From Paludisphaera mucosa (GTDB lineage: Bacteria; Planctomycetota; Planctomycetia; Isosphaerales; Isosphaeraceae), in assembly GCF_029589435.1 (NCBI RefSeq), contig NZ_JARRAG010000002.1, positions 3,100,001 through 3,164,000 on the forward strand: DNA of 64,000 nucleotides, written 5' to 3'. How positions within the stretch are numbered: the stretch's first letter is position 1; each line of letters opens with the position of its first letter. Below are positions 18,505 to 27,763 of this stretch, piece after piece. The position numbers and the translations under genes were made by a program. Below the pieces are notes generated by a model. It did not search any database. It saw only the letters and a program-made list of their open reading frames with translations, and had not been told where the DNA came from.

Positions 18505-18744
18505 ATGAGGTATGCGACTCTGCCCCGGATTCTCGACATGCACCCCGCCCGACGCCCTGGCGGCGCGCAGGGCGCCGCCAGGCCCGACGGCCATAGCGTC
18601 GACGTGGGCGCGCCGATCGTGGTCTGGCTCAAGAACGGCGACTGCATCCAGGTGGAGGCCGAGGAGGCCAGCGTCAGCGACCCCAAGGGGATCGACTTCG
18701 CGGCGGTGCCCTGGGGGCTCGTCGAGTGGTGGATTCCAACGTGA
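18505..18744 (+). CDS. small protein, unknown
   Basis: 79-aa protein with a textbook ribosome site (AAGGAGAT, 7-8 nt before the ATG at 18505). The C-terminal half, from IVVWLKNGDCIQVEAEEA to a WGLVEWWIP ending, looks like a small beta-barrel or SH3-like fold; the N-terminal part is Arg/Pro/Gly-rich and probably disordered. No family recognised. It sits alone between an AT-rich spacer and a strong terminator hairpin, so it is likely a separate transcript. The stop codon opens a run of four TGACC repeats (18742-18761). Confidence 0.65.
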   Translation: MRYATLPRILDMHPARRPGGAQGAARPDGHSVDVGAPIVVWLKNGDCIQVEAEEASVSDPKGIDFAAVPWGLVEWWIPT

Positions 18745-18783
18745 CCTGACCTGACCTGACCTGATCCGACTCGACGAGCCGAG

Positions 18784-18809
18784 CCCGCCCCGGATCCGTC
18801 CGGGGCGGG
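18784..18809. terminator. strong hairpin between convergent genes
   Basis: Perfect 10-bp GC stem: 18784-18793 pairs with 18800-18809 around a 6-nt loop. It lies between the end of the small gene and the end of the GluQRS gene, so it can stop both. No T-tract follows, as is common in very GC-rich genomes. Confidence 0.6.
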
Positions 18810-18824
18810 TGGATCGCGAAACAT

Positions 18825-19796
18825 TCAGGGCTTCCAGGCGTCCGGCGACGCGTGCCAGGCGGTCGACGGGACGCTCGCCGGGTCGAAGGCCGCGATCCAG
18901 TCGGCGGGGCGGGATGGGACCGGCCTGGGCGACAGGCCGAGGGAATGGGCGAGGACGCCGATCAGGCGGCGGGGGTCGACGCCCTGCTCGCGGAGGGTGG
19001 CGAGTTTGATGGAGCCGTCGCGCTTGGCGAGGCGACGGCCGTCGGGGCCCAGGACGAGGGGGACGTGGCCGAAGCGCGGCGGGGTCCAACCGAAGGCCCG
19101 ATAGATCAAAATCTGCCGGGGCGTGCTGGGCACGAGGTCGTCGCCGCGGATCACCTGGTCGACCCCCATCTGGGCGTCGTCGACCACGACGGCGAGCTGG
19201 TACGCCGGCCCCAGGCCGTTGCGGCCGATGAGGAAGTCGCCGCCCAGTCGGGCGGGGTCGACCTCGCGCGGGCCCAAGAACAGGTCGTCCCAGGCGACGG
19301 GGCCGGGCGGGACGCGGAATCGCCAGGCGAACGGGCGGTCGCCCAGGACCTGTGCGTCCAGGGCGGATCGCCCGGCGCAGGTGCCGGGGTAAGTCGGGCC
19401 CTCGTCCTCGGCGTGGGGGGCCGAGGCGGCGCGCTCGACGTCGGCGCGGGTGCAGGTGCAGGGATAGACCCGCTCCTCGGCCTTCAACCGCTCCAGCGCC
19501 TCGTCGTAGATCGACCGGCGTTCGGACTGGACGTAGGGCCCGAGGGGGCCGCCGACGTCCGGGCCCTCGTCCCAGTCGAGGCCCAGCCAGCGGAGGTCGA
19601 CGAGGGCCTGGTCGGCGGCTTCGGTCCGGACGCGGGAAGCGTCGAGGTCCTCGACCCTCAGGATCATCGCGCCGCCGACGCGACGGGAGGCGAGCCAGGC
19701 GGCGAGGAAGGTGCGGGCGTGGCCCACGTGCAGGCCGCCGGTGGGCGACGGGGCCAGCCGGCCCGCGCCCGGCCTTCGATCTCGGCGAAAGGTCAT
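18825..19796 (-). CDS. gluQ: glutamyl-Q tRNA(Asp) synthetase
   Basis: 323-aa paralogue of the GluRS catalytic core without the anticodon-binding domain. This is the hallmark of GluQRS, which attaches glutamate to queuosine in tRNA(Asp). The class I signature is seen as APSPTGGLHVGHAR (HVGH, residues 23-26), and the KMSKS-like loop as LAKRDGS. The GluQRS zinc site is present: C113 and C115, then Y136 and C140. Length fits the family (about 300 aa). The start is the ATG at 19794-19796. It is divergent from prfB with 155 nt between starts. Confidence 0.93.
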   Translation of the reverse strand: MTFRRDRRPGAGRLAPSPTGGLHVGHARTFLAAWLASRRVGGAMILRVEDLDASRVRTEAADQALVDLRWLGLDWDEGPDVGGPLGPYVQSERRSIYDEALERLKAEERVYPCTCTRADVERAASAPHAEDEGPTYPGTCAGRSALDAQVLGDRPFAWRFRVPPGPVAWDDLFLGPREVDPARLGGDFLIGRNGLGPAYQLAVVVDDAQMGVDQVIRGDDLVPSTPRQILIYRAFGWTPPRFGHVPLVLGPDGRRLAKRDGSIKLATLREQGVDPRRLIGVLAHSLGLSPRPVPSRPADWIAAFDPASVPSTAWHASPDAWKP

Positions 19797-19951
19797 GCTC
19801 GCGATCTCACGGGCCGAACGGACGCGGCCGGCGACTGCTCTGGTTGCGGCCGGGGCATTCGGTTCTAATGGACCGATCTTAGCGGCTCGACCCGCAGGCC
19901 GGCCAGACCGCCGGCCCTCTCCCTCCCCTCCCCCTTGCCAGGAGTGTCTCC

Positions 19952-21062
19952 GTGGACGCCGAGTTGAAGCGATCGGCCAAGAATGTGATCGATCGAATCC
20001 TCCATCTCCGAGACTCTCTTTGACTTCGGCGAAAAGCTCGCCCGCCGCGACGCCCTCCAGAGCGAGATGGAAGGGCCGTCGTTCTGGAACGATCAGGAGA
20101 AGGCCAAGGCGGTCATCGCCGAGCTGAAGACGCTCAACGGCGTCCTCAAGCCGTTCGAGGACCTCGTCAAGCAGTCCGACGACATGGCCGCCGCGATCGA
20201 GATGGCCGAGGAGCTGGAGACCGACGAGTTCGACGCCGACATCCAGGCGTCGTGCGAGAAGGCCGACAAGGACTTCGCGGCCTTCGAGCTGCAGTCGATG
20301 CTCAGCGGCCCGAACGACCACTGCAACGCCATCGTGACCATCCACGCCGGCGCCGGCGGCACCGAGGCCTGCGACTGGGCCGAGATGCTCATGCGCATGT
20401 ACCTGATGTGGGCCGAGGCCCGGGGCTTCACGACCCAGATCACCAACCGTGAAGACGGCGGTGCGGCGGGCGTCGCCGAGGTCACGATCTACATCAAGGG
20501 CGGCTACTCGTACGGCAACCTCCGCGGCGAGACCGGCGTCCATCGGCTCGTCCGCATCAGCCCGTACGACTCGGCCGCGCGGAGGCAGACCTCGTTCGCC
20601 TCGGTCGACGTCATCCCCGAGGTCGACGACACGATCGACATCGTCCTCAAGGACGACGAGCTGAAGCGCGACGTGTTCCGGGCCGGCGGCCCCGGCGGCC
20701 AGCACCAGAACAAGACCGAGTCGGCCGTGCGGTACACGCACCTGCCGACGGGCATCGCCGCCGAGTCCCGGGGCGAGAGATCGCAGCACAAGAACGACGC
20801 TATAGCTTACGCCAACCTCAAGGCCAAGCTGGTCCGCTTGGAAGAGGAGAAGCGTGAGGCCGAGTACGCCAAGAAGTACGACGAGAAGGGCGACGTCAGC
20901 TTCGGCAGCCAGATCCGCTCGTACGTCCTCCAGCCCTACCAGTTGGTCAAGGACGCGCGGACGGGGCACGAAGTCGGCAACCCCCGGGCCGTGCTCGACG
21001 GCGGCCTCGACGGCTTCATCGAGTCGTACCTCCGGATGAAGCTGGCCAAGAGCACGCACTGA
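19952..21062 (+). CDS. prfB: peptide chain release factor 2, programmed +1 frameshift
   Basis: RF2 releases proteins at UGA and UAA. The gene is in two frames. A GTG at 19952 (AGGAG upstream) starts a 23-codon leader ending in CTT TGA C at 20018-20024, and the +1 frame from 20022 runs to 21062, giving 369 aa, the normal RF2 length. Low RF2 slows reading of the internal TGA and favours the shift, the known autoregulation. The GGQ loop (residues ~248-250 in GGPGGQHQNKTESAVR) is intact. The stop-codon recognition tripeptide is SPY (about 203-205) instead of the usual SPF. The Shine-Dalgarno-like booster found upstream of the E. coli slip site is not evident. Confidence 0.95.
20018..20024 (+). 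promoter_or_regulatory. RF2 programmed frameshift site
   Basis: CTTTGAC: a slippery CTT leucine codon directly before the in-frame TGA followed by C, the canonical prfB +1 shift site. Upstream peptide and downstream peptide join into one RF2 of normal length only if the ribosome shifts here. Confidence 0.93.
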
Positions 21063-21108
21063 TCGCGGCGGCGCGAGCCGCCCGATCTGGAAAGGGGCTC
21101 ACCCGGCC

Positions 21109-21738
21109 ATGCCCGGCGCTTCGTGGAACCTGGACCAGACCGACGACGCCGTGACGATCCGGACGCCCGCCGTCCGGATCGTCCTTCGTCGCGCCGGCGA
21201 CCGCTGGAGCCACGAGATCGGCCTCGGCGACGGCCCTCCCCTGCTCGCCTCGATCGAGCACGGCCCAGATGCGGGCGACCCGTCGCAGGTGCTCAGCCCG
21301 GTCTACCAGGAAGTCCAGCACCACGCCTTCGACGACGACGACCGTCGCGTCCGCCTGCTGCTCACCGGCCTGCTGCACCGTCACCACTTCTCGGCCGTCC
21401 TGACCGTCTCGACCGACGACGACGGGGGCGCGGCGATCGAGTTCGACGTCGCCGACCGCTGCCGCGACGTCGTGTCCAGCCTGGCCGCCACCTACGAGGT
21501 CCGCCTCGGCCCCGGCGACCTGCAGGAAGCGGACGAGACCGCCGTGCGCTGGGACGGCGGTCCGCTCGGCGACGGGCGCTTGACGTTCACCGCGATCGAG
21601 GCCTCACGCCTGGCGATCGCCGGCAAGGGTCCCCGGGCCGTCCAGGCGCAGGCCCTGGCGAGCCTCGCGCCGGGGTCGTTCACGCATCGGCTCCGCTACC
21701 GCTGGGCCTGGGCGAGCCGCTCGTGCCGCACCCGGTAG
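21109..21738 (+). CDS. conserved-looking protein of unknown function
   Basis: 209-aa soluble protein, probably mostly beta-strand (repeated VTIRTPAVRIVLRRAG, RVRLLLTGLLHRHHF, AIEFDVADRC), without signal peptide or recognisable catalytic motif. It could be a galactose-mutarotase-like sandwich, but I see no conserved residues to support that. The ATG follows GGAAAGGGGCTCACCCGGCC, 46 nt after prfB, so it may be cotranscribed with it. Its last 43 nt overlap the end of the convergent membrane-protein gene. Confidence 0.6.
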   Translation: MPGASWNLDQTDDAVTIRTPAVRIVLRRAGDRWSHEIGLGDGPPLLASIEHGPDAGDPSQVLSPVYQEVQHHAFDDDDRRVRLLLTGLLHRHHFSAVLTVSTDDDGGAAIEFDVADRCRDVVSSLAATYEVRLGPGDLQEADETAVRWDGGPLGDGRLTFTAIEASRLAIAGKGPRAVQAQALASLAPGSFTHRLRYRWAWASRSCRTR

Positions 21739-23687
21739 ACCGCGTATTCGCCCCGCTGCTGGAGGCGTTCGAGGGGGCCGTCGGCCGTCGCCCTCGGCCG
21801 GTCCGCGCCCGCCACGACGTAGTCCGCCCCCTGACGCTGGGCCAGGGCGGCGAGTTGGTCGTCGCTGAGCCCGTCGTAACGGGCTTCCAAACGATGGCGG
21901 CCGTCGAGGTAAGCCCGGACGAAGGCCGCCGGCGGGCCGTCGAAATCGACATGGTCGCGGAACCGCTCGTACCAGTCGCGGAGGCCCTGGGCGTGGTACG
22001 GGCTCCCCGCGCGGTTGAAGGCCCAGTTGCGATGGGACCAGAGCCGGAAGCCCTTCGGCCCCGGCGGCCCGATGAACCGGGCCGACTCGGGCGTGTTCCA
22101 GCGGCACCACGTCGCCAGTTCCTCGACGTCGTCGATCGGCACCGGGGCGAACCGGCAATGGGCGACGAGCCCCCGGACGAACCTCGATCCGGCCGGGGGA
22201 TGAGACGCCGGCAACAGCCCGCCGACGAGCGCCGCCGCCGGGAAAGCCCACGCGGCCGCCGTCGCCCAGCGGTGCCGCCGCGGCGTCCAGGTGAGCGAGA
22301 AACTCGGGAGTCGCCGGCCCGCTGCGCCAAGGGCAAGCCCCCCGACGACCGCCGCCGCCAGCGCGCGCTCGCCGCGCTCGGTGTCGTGCCTGGCGAGGAA
22401 CGCGCCCGCCCAGGCCAGCAGGCCGACCAGCACGACGTCCCGCGTCCCGGAGCCGATCCGCTCGCCGGCCGCCTCCAACAGCGTCATGACGAGTTCGATC
22501 GCGACGACCGCGGCGAAGAGCCAGTCGCCGGTGCAGGCGACGGGGATGAGCACGGCGCGAAGGCGGTCGGCCAGGCCGCCGCGTCGCCAGAGGCCGACGA
22601 CATGGCCGCTCGCCACGACCAGGGCCAGTCCGCGGCCGAAAGTCGCGATCCGGAAGGGCTGGAAGACCGTCGCGCCGACGTGCCCGATCCCTTCGACCGC
22701 CGCCCACGCTCCCGCGAGCCAGGTCAGCACGACGCCCAGCATCAGGAGCAGTCGCCATCGAGGCGAGCTCTCGTGCTCCGAATCGGCGTCCTCGCCGGCT
22801 CGCCTCAGCCCGACCAGCGCCGCCGCCACGAGCCCGAGGTAGGCCGCCGCCGCCAGCCACTGGGGCTGTCGCCAGAGGTGGGGCAGCATGTGCTGGGGGC
22901 TTTGCAGCTCGACGGTCAGGACCCGGAAGGTCTCGGGCTTCAATCCCTCGCGCAGGTTGCCGAAGGGGGCGAGGTTGTCGACTAGACCCGGGACGATCGC
23001 CAGTGACGTCGCGGCGACCGCCCGGATCGCCAGCGGCCAGGAGGTTTGCGTCCGGCTCCCGAAAAGGACCCAGGCGAGCCAGGAACCCGAGAAGACGAGG
23101 GCGAGCTGCAAACCGAGCGACGGGTGGATCCAGGCCGCCGCGCCGAGCGCAATCGCCGACGTCCACCAGCCTTTCCGAGGGTTCTCCACCAGGGCGGCCG
23201 CGGCCGTCCAGGCGAGCGCCAGGGCCATCAGGCGGTCGAGGAGCATCGCCTCGAACAGGTGGTTCGTGCCGATGTTCCCCGCCTTGGCGGCCAGGAAGAG
23301 GACGACGGCCGTCCAGCCGGCGGCCTCCGCTCGCCCCGGCCAGAAGGCGGCGGCCAGTCGGAAGAACCCCCAGACGCTCAGGGCGAACGTCAGGGCGAAC
23401 AGGGCGAACAGGGTCGCCGGCAGGCCGACGGACCGCGTCATCGCCCCCAGCAGCCGGAGCGAGCCGCGATGGGGGTTGAAGGCGTCGAACGAGCGGACGA
23501 ACGGGTCGTCGGCGTAGAGCCGGGGATCGAGGCTGTGGAGCAAGAGCGGCAGCCGGTGCGCCTGGTCGCCGTCCAGGCTGTGATAGCCCTTCAGGGTCAG
23601 ATAGGCCCCGAAGGCCAGCAGCACGAGCCCCCACGCAGGGCCGACGTCGCGTCGCCCTCGGGCCTCGATCCGGCACCCGTCCTCCAT
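21696..23687 (-). CDS. large polytopic membrane protein (DUF6798-like)
   Basis: 663 aa. About 11-13 hydrophobic segments occupy residues ~20-500 (for example GLVLLAFGAYLTL and TLFALFALTFALSVWGFF), with a soluble C-terminal domain of about 150 residues. The order, an N-terminal KGYHSLDGDQAHRLPLLLHSL loop, many helices and a C-terminal PESARFIGPPGPKGFRLWSHRNW block, resembles the DUF6798 family of planctomycetes, distantly like GT-C glycosyltransferases. A sugar-transferase role is speculation. The ATG is at 23685-23687. It converges with and overlaps the upstream-strand gene by 43 nt. Confidence 0.75.
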   Translation of the reverse strand: MEDGCRIEARGRRDVGPAWGLVLLAFGAYLTLKGYHSLDGDQAHRLPLLLHSLDPRLYADDPFVRSFDAFNPHRGSLRLLGAMTRSVGLPATLFALFALTFALSVWGFFRLAAAFWPGRAEAAGWTAVVLFLAAKAGNIGTNHLFEAMLLDRLMALALAWTAAAALVENPRKGWWTSAIALGAAAWIHPSLGLQLALVFSGSWLAWVLFGSRTQTSWPLAIRAVAATSLAIVPGLVDNLAPFGNLREGLKPETFRVLTVELQSPQHMLPHLWRQPQWLAAAAYLGLVAAALVGLRRAGEDADSEHESSPRWRLLLMLGVVLTWLAGAWAAVEGIGHVGATVFQPFRIATFGRGLALVVASGHVVGLWRRGGLADRLRAVLIPVACTGDWLFAAVVAIELVMTLLEAAGERIGSGTRDVVLVGLLAWAGAFLARHDTERGERALAAAVVGGLALGAAGRRLPSFSLTWTPRRHRWATAAAWAFPAAALVGGLLPASHPPAGSRFVRGLVAHCRFAPVPIDDVEELATWCRWNTPESARFIGPPGPKGFRLWSHRNWAFNRAGSPYHAQGLRDWYERFRDHVDFDGPPAAFVRAYLDGRHRLEARYDGLSDDQLAALAQRQGADYVVAGADRPRATADGPLERLQQRGEYAVYRVRHERLAQAQR

Positions 23688-23767
23688 GCCGCCGTCCCTC
23701 GTCCTGGATCACCCGCGTCGGCCGGAACATCCCGCCGGACGCGAGTTTACTCCCGGTCCAAGGTCGG

Positions 23768-24544
23768 TCAACGCCAGTCCGGATCCGGCCGTCGCGACCG
23801 CCGGGCGTCGCGCTCGGCCTTGAAGCGTTCCAGGTCGACGAGCACCTCGGGGTCGATGTCGAGGTTGGACGACGCCTGCGGCGCTGGGTCGCCGGGGATT
23901 TCAAGCCGCGGGGTGATCCGCTCGGGCTCGGGGAGGATCGCCTCGGCGACCTGGCCGGCGGGCGCGTCGGTGAGGACGGGCTCGGCGGGGAGCTTGCCCA
24001 GGCCGTTGCGCTGGATGTGCTCGACGAAGCGGCGGACCGGGGGCGAATCCCAGATCTTGGGGGCCGGCTCGTACTTGCGATTCCATGCGAGGGCCTTCGA
24101 ATCGACCGTCATCCGGTTCGCCCACTCGACCCGCCCGCCCAGGTCCTGGGCGTACTTCTCGACGGCCGCCACCAGGAAGATCGCCGTCAGGACGCCCTTG
24201 GCGGTCCCCAGCAGGAAGCCCGCGAACTGGTTGTCGCGGCGCAGATCGACCTTGCCCGTGGCGTCCGGTCGGCGAGCCATCTTGAGCGCCAGGGTGACGA
24301 CGCCGACGACCACGATGTACGAGGCCGCGGCCGAAGCCCACCAGAGGATTCGGTCCATCAGGGCGGGGTCGACCTTCGGCAGCCGGGCGAGGACGTACGG
24401 CCGCGCCTGGTCCCGGACCGGGTCGGCCAGGTAGAAGCACGCCACGAATCCCCCGATCCGCACGGCCTGGCTGACGAAGCCACGCAGCCAGCCGCGGAAG
24501 GCGGCGATCAAGACGACCGCGCCCAAGGTCAGGTCCAACCCCAT
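23768..24544 (-). CDS. CvpA-family membrane protein
   Basis: 258 aa. The first ~130 residues form the CvpA domain with four membrane segments; it opens LTLGAVVLIAAFRGWLRGFVSQAVRIGGF, including the family's G-x-x-R-G-x-x turn. The next ~125 residues are a soluble, proline- and charge-rich tail. CvpA proteins are linked to colicin V export in E. coli and to envelope stress more widely; the mechanism is unknown. The start is the ATG at 24542-24544, since the frame open to 24652 lacks family similarity. The gene stands alone. Confidence 0.82.
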   Translation of the reverse strand: MGLDLTLGAVVLIAAFRGWLRGFVSQAVRIGGFVACFYLADPVRDQARPYVLARLPKVDPALMDRILWWASAAASYIVVVGVVTLALKMARRPDATGKVDLRRDNQFAGFLLGTAKGVLTAIFLVAAVEKYAQDLGGRVEWANRMTVDSKALAWNRKYEPAPKIWDSPPVRRFVEHIQRNGLGKLPAEPVLTDAPAGQVAEAILPEPERITPRLEIPGDPAPQASSNLDIDPEVLVDLERFKAERDARRSRRPDPDWR

Positions 24545-24722
24545 GTTCCCTACCTCCCGAACCGTACTCGACGAAACCGTCCCAGGGGTATTCGCCGGCG
24601 GCGGCCCATTCTTGAATCCCGGGTGAACATCGAGAGCCGTATCGGCTGTCATCGGTTCGCCGTCGGGCGGACTTCAGGAAATCCGGGGAGACCTCGGAAT
24701 TCGTTTCGGGGGTCCGATCCGC

Positions 24723-25559
24723 TCAGTAGCCGTGCGTCTTCAGGAAGGCGGTGCTGCGGGCGATCCGCCGCTGGCGTTCCTCCAGCCCGGGCTCGGGCTC
24801 GCCGCCGATCCCTTCGATCTCGATCGTGTAGGCGCCCTTGTAGCCGACCCCGTCGAGGATCGCGCCGACCCGGGCGAAGTCGACCGCGCCGCCGTCGCCG
24901 ACGGCCGGGAAGTACCAGTCTTCGAGGCCGCCGCGGTTGTCCTTGAGGTGGACGTTGCGGACGAGGTTTTTGACCTTCTCCAGCTCGTCGCACGGGTCGA
25001 CGCCGGCGTTGTAGTAGGCGATGTTGCCGGTGTCGAAATTGAGCAGGACGTGGGGGTGGCGGACCTCGTCCATCAGCGCGAGCATCGCGGCGGCGTTCTG
25101 GGTCGGGCCCTTGTGAGTCTCCAGGGCCAGGGTCACGCCGACCTCGGAGGCGGCGTCGCCGAGCCTGCGGAGGGCCTTCAAAATGAGCCGACGCTGGTCG
25201 TCGTCGGCCGGCTGGCCGGCGCCGGTCACGCAGAGCGAGACCCCGAACCATCGCGCCGCGAACCGGATCCGGCGCTCGGTCAGGGCGACGCCCTCCTCGG
25301 TGCGCATGTCGGCGCCGCCGACGTTGCAGCCGCTGACCTTGACCTCGTGCTTCGCCAGGTGGTCGACGAAAGCCTGGGCGGTGGCGTCGTCGGCCTTCTC
25401 GGTGACGACGGCCGATTCGGGGATGACCAGGCCGCCGAAGTCGTGGCCGCGGAGGGCCAGCTCCAGGCGGTCGAGGCCCGCCTCGCGGATCCGCTCGACG
25501 GCCGTCCAGACGCCGTCGGGCCCGTAGCAGTTGCTGAAGCAGCTCAGGATCCGCGTCAT
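24723..25559 (-). CDS. sugar phosphate isomerase/epimerase (AP endonuclease 2-type TIM barrel)
   Basis: 278 aa, xylose-isomerase-like TIM barrel. The usual metal-ligand positions are visible: E in LALETHKG, D in LNFDTGNIAY, H in VRNVHLKDN and E in YTIEIEGIGGEPEPG. These proteins act on sugar phosphates or cyclitols; substrate unknown. It is the last gene of a three-gene minus-strand operon, and its ATG overlaps the RNase D stop in ATGA (25556-25559). No signal peptide. Confidence 0.87.
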   Translation of the reverse strand: MTRILSCFSNCYGPDGVWTAVERIREAGLDRLELALRGHDFGGLVIPESAVVTEKADDATAQAFVDHLAKHEVKVSGCNVGGADMRTEEGVALTERRIRFAARWFGVSLCVTGAGQPADDDQRRLILKALRRLGDAASEVGVTLALETHKGPTQNAAAMLALMDEVRHPHVLLNFDTGNIAYYNAGVDPCDELEKVKNLVRNVHLKDNRGGLEDWYFPAVGDGGAVDFARVGAILDGVGYKGAYTIEIEGIGGEPEPGLEERQRRIARSTAFLKTHGY

Positions 25560-26776
25560 CGTCCGGGCGTCTCCTCGGTCCTGGTCGGTTCGAGGGCCAC
25601 CGGGAACTCGCTGGCGGGGTCGACCACCCGCAGCGTCCGGCGGCCGTCGAGGACGTCGAGCAGGAGGCCGCCGCACATCTCGCCGCGCCAGCCTTCGGCC
25701 AGGATCGGCCGCTCGCCGCCGGGGCAGCCGTCGAGCCGCCAGCGGATCAAGCTCTTGAGGTCCGACGTGTTGGCGACGAGCGAGCCGGCGACCTTGTTCT
25801 CCAGGCAGCACTGCGCCAGGGCGGCGGAGAGCAGGTTGGCGACGGTCGAGGCCCCCGGGGCGTCGTCGTGGCGGGGGGCGGGTTCGGGCAACTGGTCGTC
25901 GGGAACGCCGCGGGCCGCCTCGACGGCCTTCAAAATCTCGTCGGCCCGGCTGATCAGGCCCGGCCGGTTGAAGTCGCGGAGGGCTTCCAGGTCGCGGCGG
26001 CCGTTGGGCATCCGCTTGGCGATGGCCACCACCAGGTCGTCGCGCATGACCTGCCGCATCGGCCGGTTCTGGCGGCGGGCCTCGCCCTCCCGCCACTCCG
26101 AGAGCCGGCGGGCCGCCTCCAGGGCGCGGCGGCTGAGCTGATGCAGCCCGGGGAGGCGACGCCAGCGGTCCTGGTCGGCGCGCTCCTCGACCGCCACCAT
26201 GAAGTCGCGGAATTCGGCCTCGGCCCATTCCCGACGGCCCAGGCGGTCCAGCTCGGCGCCGAGCCGGTCCTGCAGGTCCAGCAGGTAGCGGACGTCGTCG
26301 AGAGCGTAGCGGACCTGCGCCGGGGTGAGCGGCCGCCGCCGCCAGTCGGTCCGGGTCTCGCTGCCCGAGACCGTGGCGCGGAGGACCTGGCTCACCAGGT
26401 TGGTGTGCGAGAGCGGGTAGCTGTAGCCCACCAGGCCGGCCGCGAGCTGGACGTCGAAGACCCGCGCGGGGAGCTTGCCGGTGCGCATCAGGCAGATGCG
26501 CATGTCCTCGCCGGCGGCGTGCATGACGACCTCGATTTCGGGGTCGAGGACGACCGCCCAGAAGGCGTCCAGGTCGCCGGCGGCCAGGGCCAGGGGGTCG
26601 ACGGCCGCCAGGCGTCGCGAGGTCGCGACCTGGATCAGGCAGAGGACCGGCTCGTACGTGTCCTCGGAGACGAATTCGGTGTCGAAGCCGAACCGGCGCT
26701 CCTCGCGGATGTGGTCGATCAGGTCGTTCAGCCCGGCCGCGTCGGCGATGAGGCTCTCGTGTCTCGAATCAGGCAT
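25556..26776 (-). CDS. rnd: ribonuclease D
   Basis: 406 aa, a 3'-5' exonuclease of the DEDDy class involved in tRNA maturation and RNA decay. The four acidic residues are seen: D32 and E34 in FDTEFVSE, D91 in HAAGED, and D161 with the tyrosine Y157 in RYALDDVRYL. An HRDC-type helical domain follows at about residues 210-290, and a C-terminal extension of about 110 residues completes the protein. The start overlaps the stop of the upstream hydrolase gene by 8 nt, and the stop overlaps the next start, so all three genes are translationally coupled. Confidence 0.92.
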   Translation of the reverse strand: MPDSRHESLIADAAGLNDLIDHIREERRFGFDTEFVSEDTYEPVLCLIQVATSRRLAAVDPLALAAGDLDAFWAVVLDPEIEVVMHAAGEDMRICLMRTGKLPARVFDVQLAAGLVGYSYPLSHTNLVSQVLRATVSGSETRTDWRRRPLTPAQVRYALDDVRYLLDLQDRLGAELDRLGRREWAEAEFRDFMVAVEERADQDRWRRLPGLHQLSRRALEAARRLSEWREGEARRQNRPMRQVMRDDLVVAIAKRMPNGRRDLEALRDFNRPGLISRADEILKAVEAARGVPDDQLPEPAPRHDDAPGASTVANLLSAALAQCCLENKVAGSLVANTSDLKSLIRWRLDGCPGGERPILAEGWRGEMCGGLLLDVLDGRRTLRVVDPASEFPVALEPTRTEETPGR

Positions 26777-27554
26777 GGGGATGGAGGTCTCTCAGGAAAG
26801 CGAGGGCGGCGGCGTCGAACGCCTCGGGATTCTCGTACGGCGAGAGGTGCCCGGCCAGGGGGATGACGGCGAGCCGGCCGTCGGGGAGGGCCTCGGCGAT
26901 GGCCTTCGCCTCGTCGGGGGGCGAGATCACGTCCTCCTCGCCGACGGCCACGAGGGTCGGGCAGGCGATCTCGCGGAGCTGCTCGCGACGGTCGGGGCGG
27001 CAGGCCATGCCGCGGAGGGCCCCGGCGACGCCCGCCGCGGTCGTCTCGGCCATGACGGCCTGGATGGGCGGCACGATCCCGGGCCTGCGCCGGAAGGTCG
27101 ACCGTGAGAAGAGGCGGGGGAGCATCGTCTCGACCATCGCGCCGGGATGGCCCGCCGCGAGCACCGCCTTGGCGTTCTCCTCGCGCCGGCGCGCCGTCTC
27201 GGGCTCGTCGGCCGCGGCGCGGGTGTCAACCAGCATCAAGCCCCGGACCCGGTTGGGATGCTTGAGCGCCAGGGCGAGCGCGACGTACCCCCCCATCGAG
27301 AGGCCGCCGACCACGACCGGCTCGGCGAGCCCCAGGCCGTCGAGCAGCTCGACGACGTCGTCGGCCATCAGGTCCATCGTGTAGACGGCGTCGGGCGCCG
27401 GCGACTCGCCGTGGCCCCGCAGGTCGGGCGCGATCACGCGGTACGAGCCGCTCCACTCCCGGATCTGGCCGGCCCACATGGCCCGGCTCAGCGGGAATCC
27501 GTGCAGCAGGACGACGACCGGACCGGTCCCCTGATCGGTGAAAGCCAGCAGCAT
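26769..27554 (-). CDS. alpha/beta hydrolase
   Basis: 261 aa, classical alpha/beta-hydrolase fold. It shows the oxyanion HG motif (VVVLLHGFPLSR), nucleophile S86 in GGLSMGGY, an acid in VGEEDVISP and the histidine in LAGHLSPYENP. Carboxylic-ester or epoxide hydrolase classes fit equally; the substrate is unknown. First gene of the operon with rnd and the sugar isomerase. The start is the ATG at 27552-27554. Confidence 0.88.
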   Translation of the reverse strand: MLLAFTDQGTGPVVVLLHGFPLSRAMWAGQIREWSGSYRVIAPDLRGHGESPAPDAVYTMDLMADDVVELLDGLGLAEPVVVGGLSMGGYVALALALKHPNRVRGLMLVDTRAAADEPETARRREENAKAVLAAGHPGAMVETMLPRLFSRSTFRRRPGIVPPIQAVMAETTAAGVAGALRGMACRPDRREQLREIACPTLVAVGEEDVISPPDEAKAIAEALPDGRLAVIPLAGHLSPYENPEAFDAAALAFLRDLHPHA

Positions 27555-27763
27555 GGCCGCCCCTCGCGATGGTCCCCGCGTCGTCCGCCCCCCAGGCACG
27601 TCGCCTATTCTAATCGTTGAAGCTCCCGAAGGCGAGGACCCTCGCCGCGACGAACGTCCGGGGCTTCGCACTCGCGCTGGCGACCGCCGGGCCGTCCGCC
27701 TAGAATGGGAGCCGAGGCGGCCGAGCTCGCCCGCCGACCCCACCCCTCTCGCAGGATCGTCCC

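Noticed and set aside
18742-18761. Four TGACC repeats as a possible CRISPR or regulatory repeat
   Set aside because: Too short and uninterrupted; a simple tandem repeat right at a stop codon.
24545-24652. N-terminal extension of the CvpA gene
   Set aside because: No similarity to the family; the ATG at 24544 starts directly before the first membrane helix.
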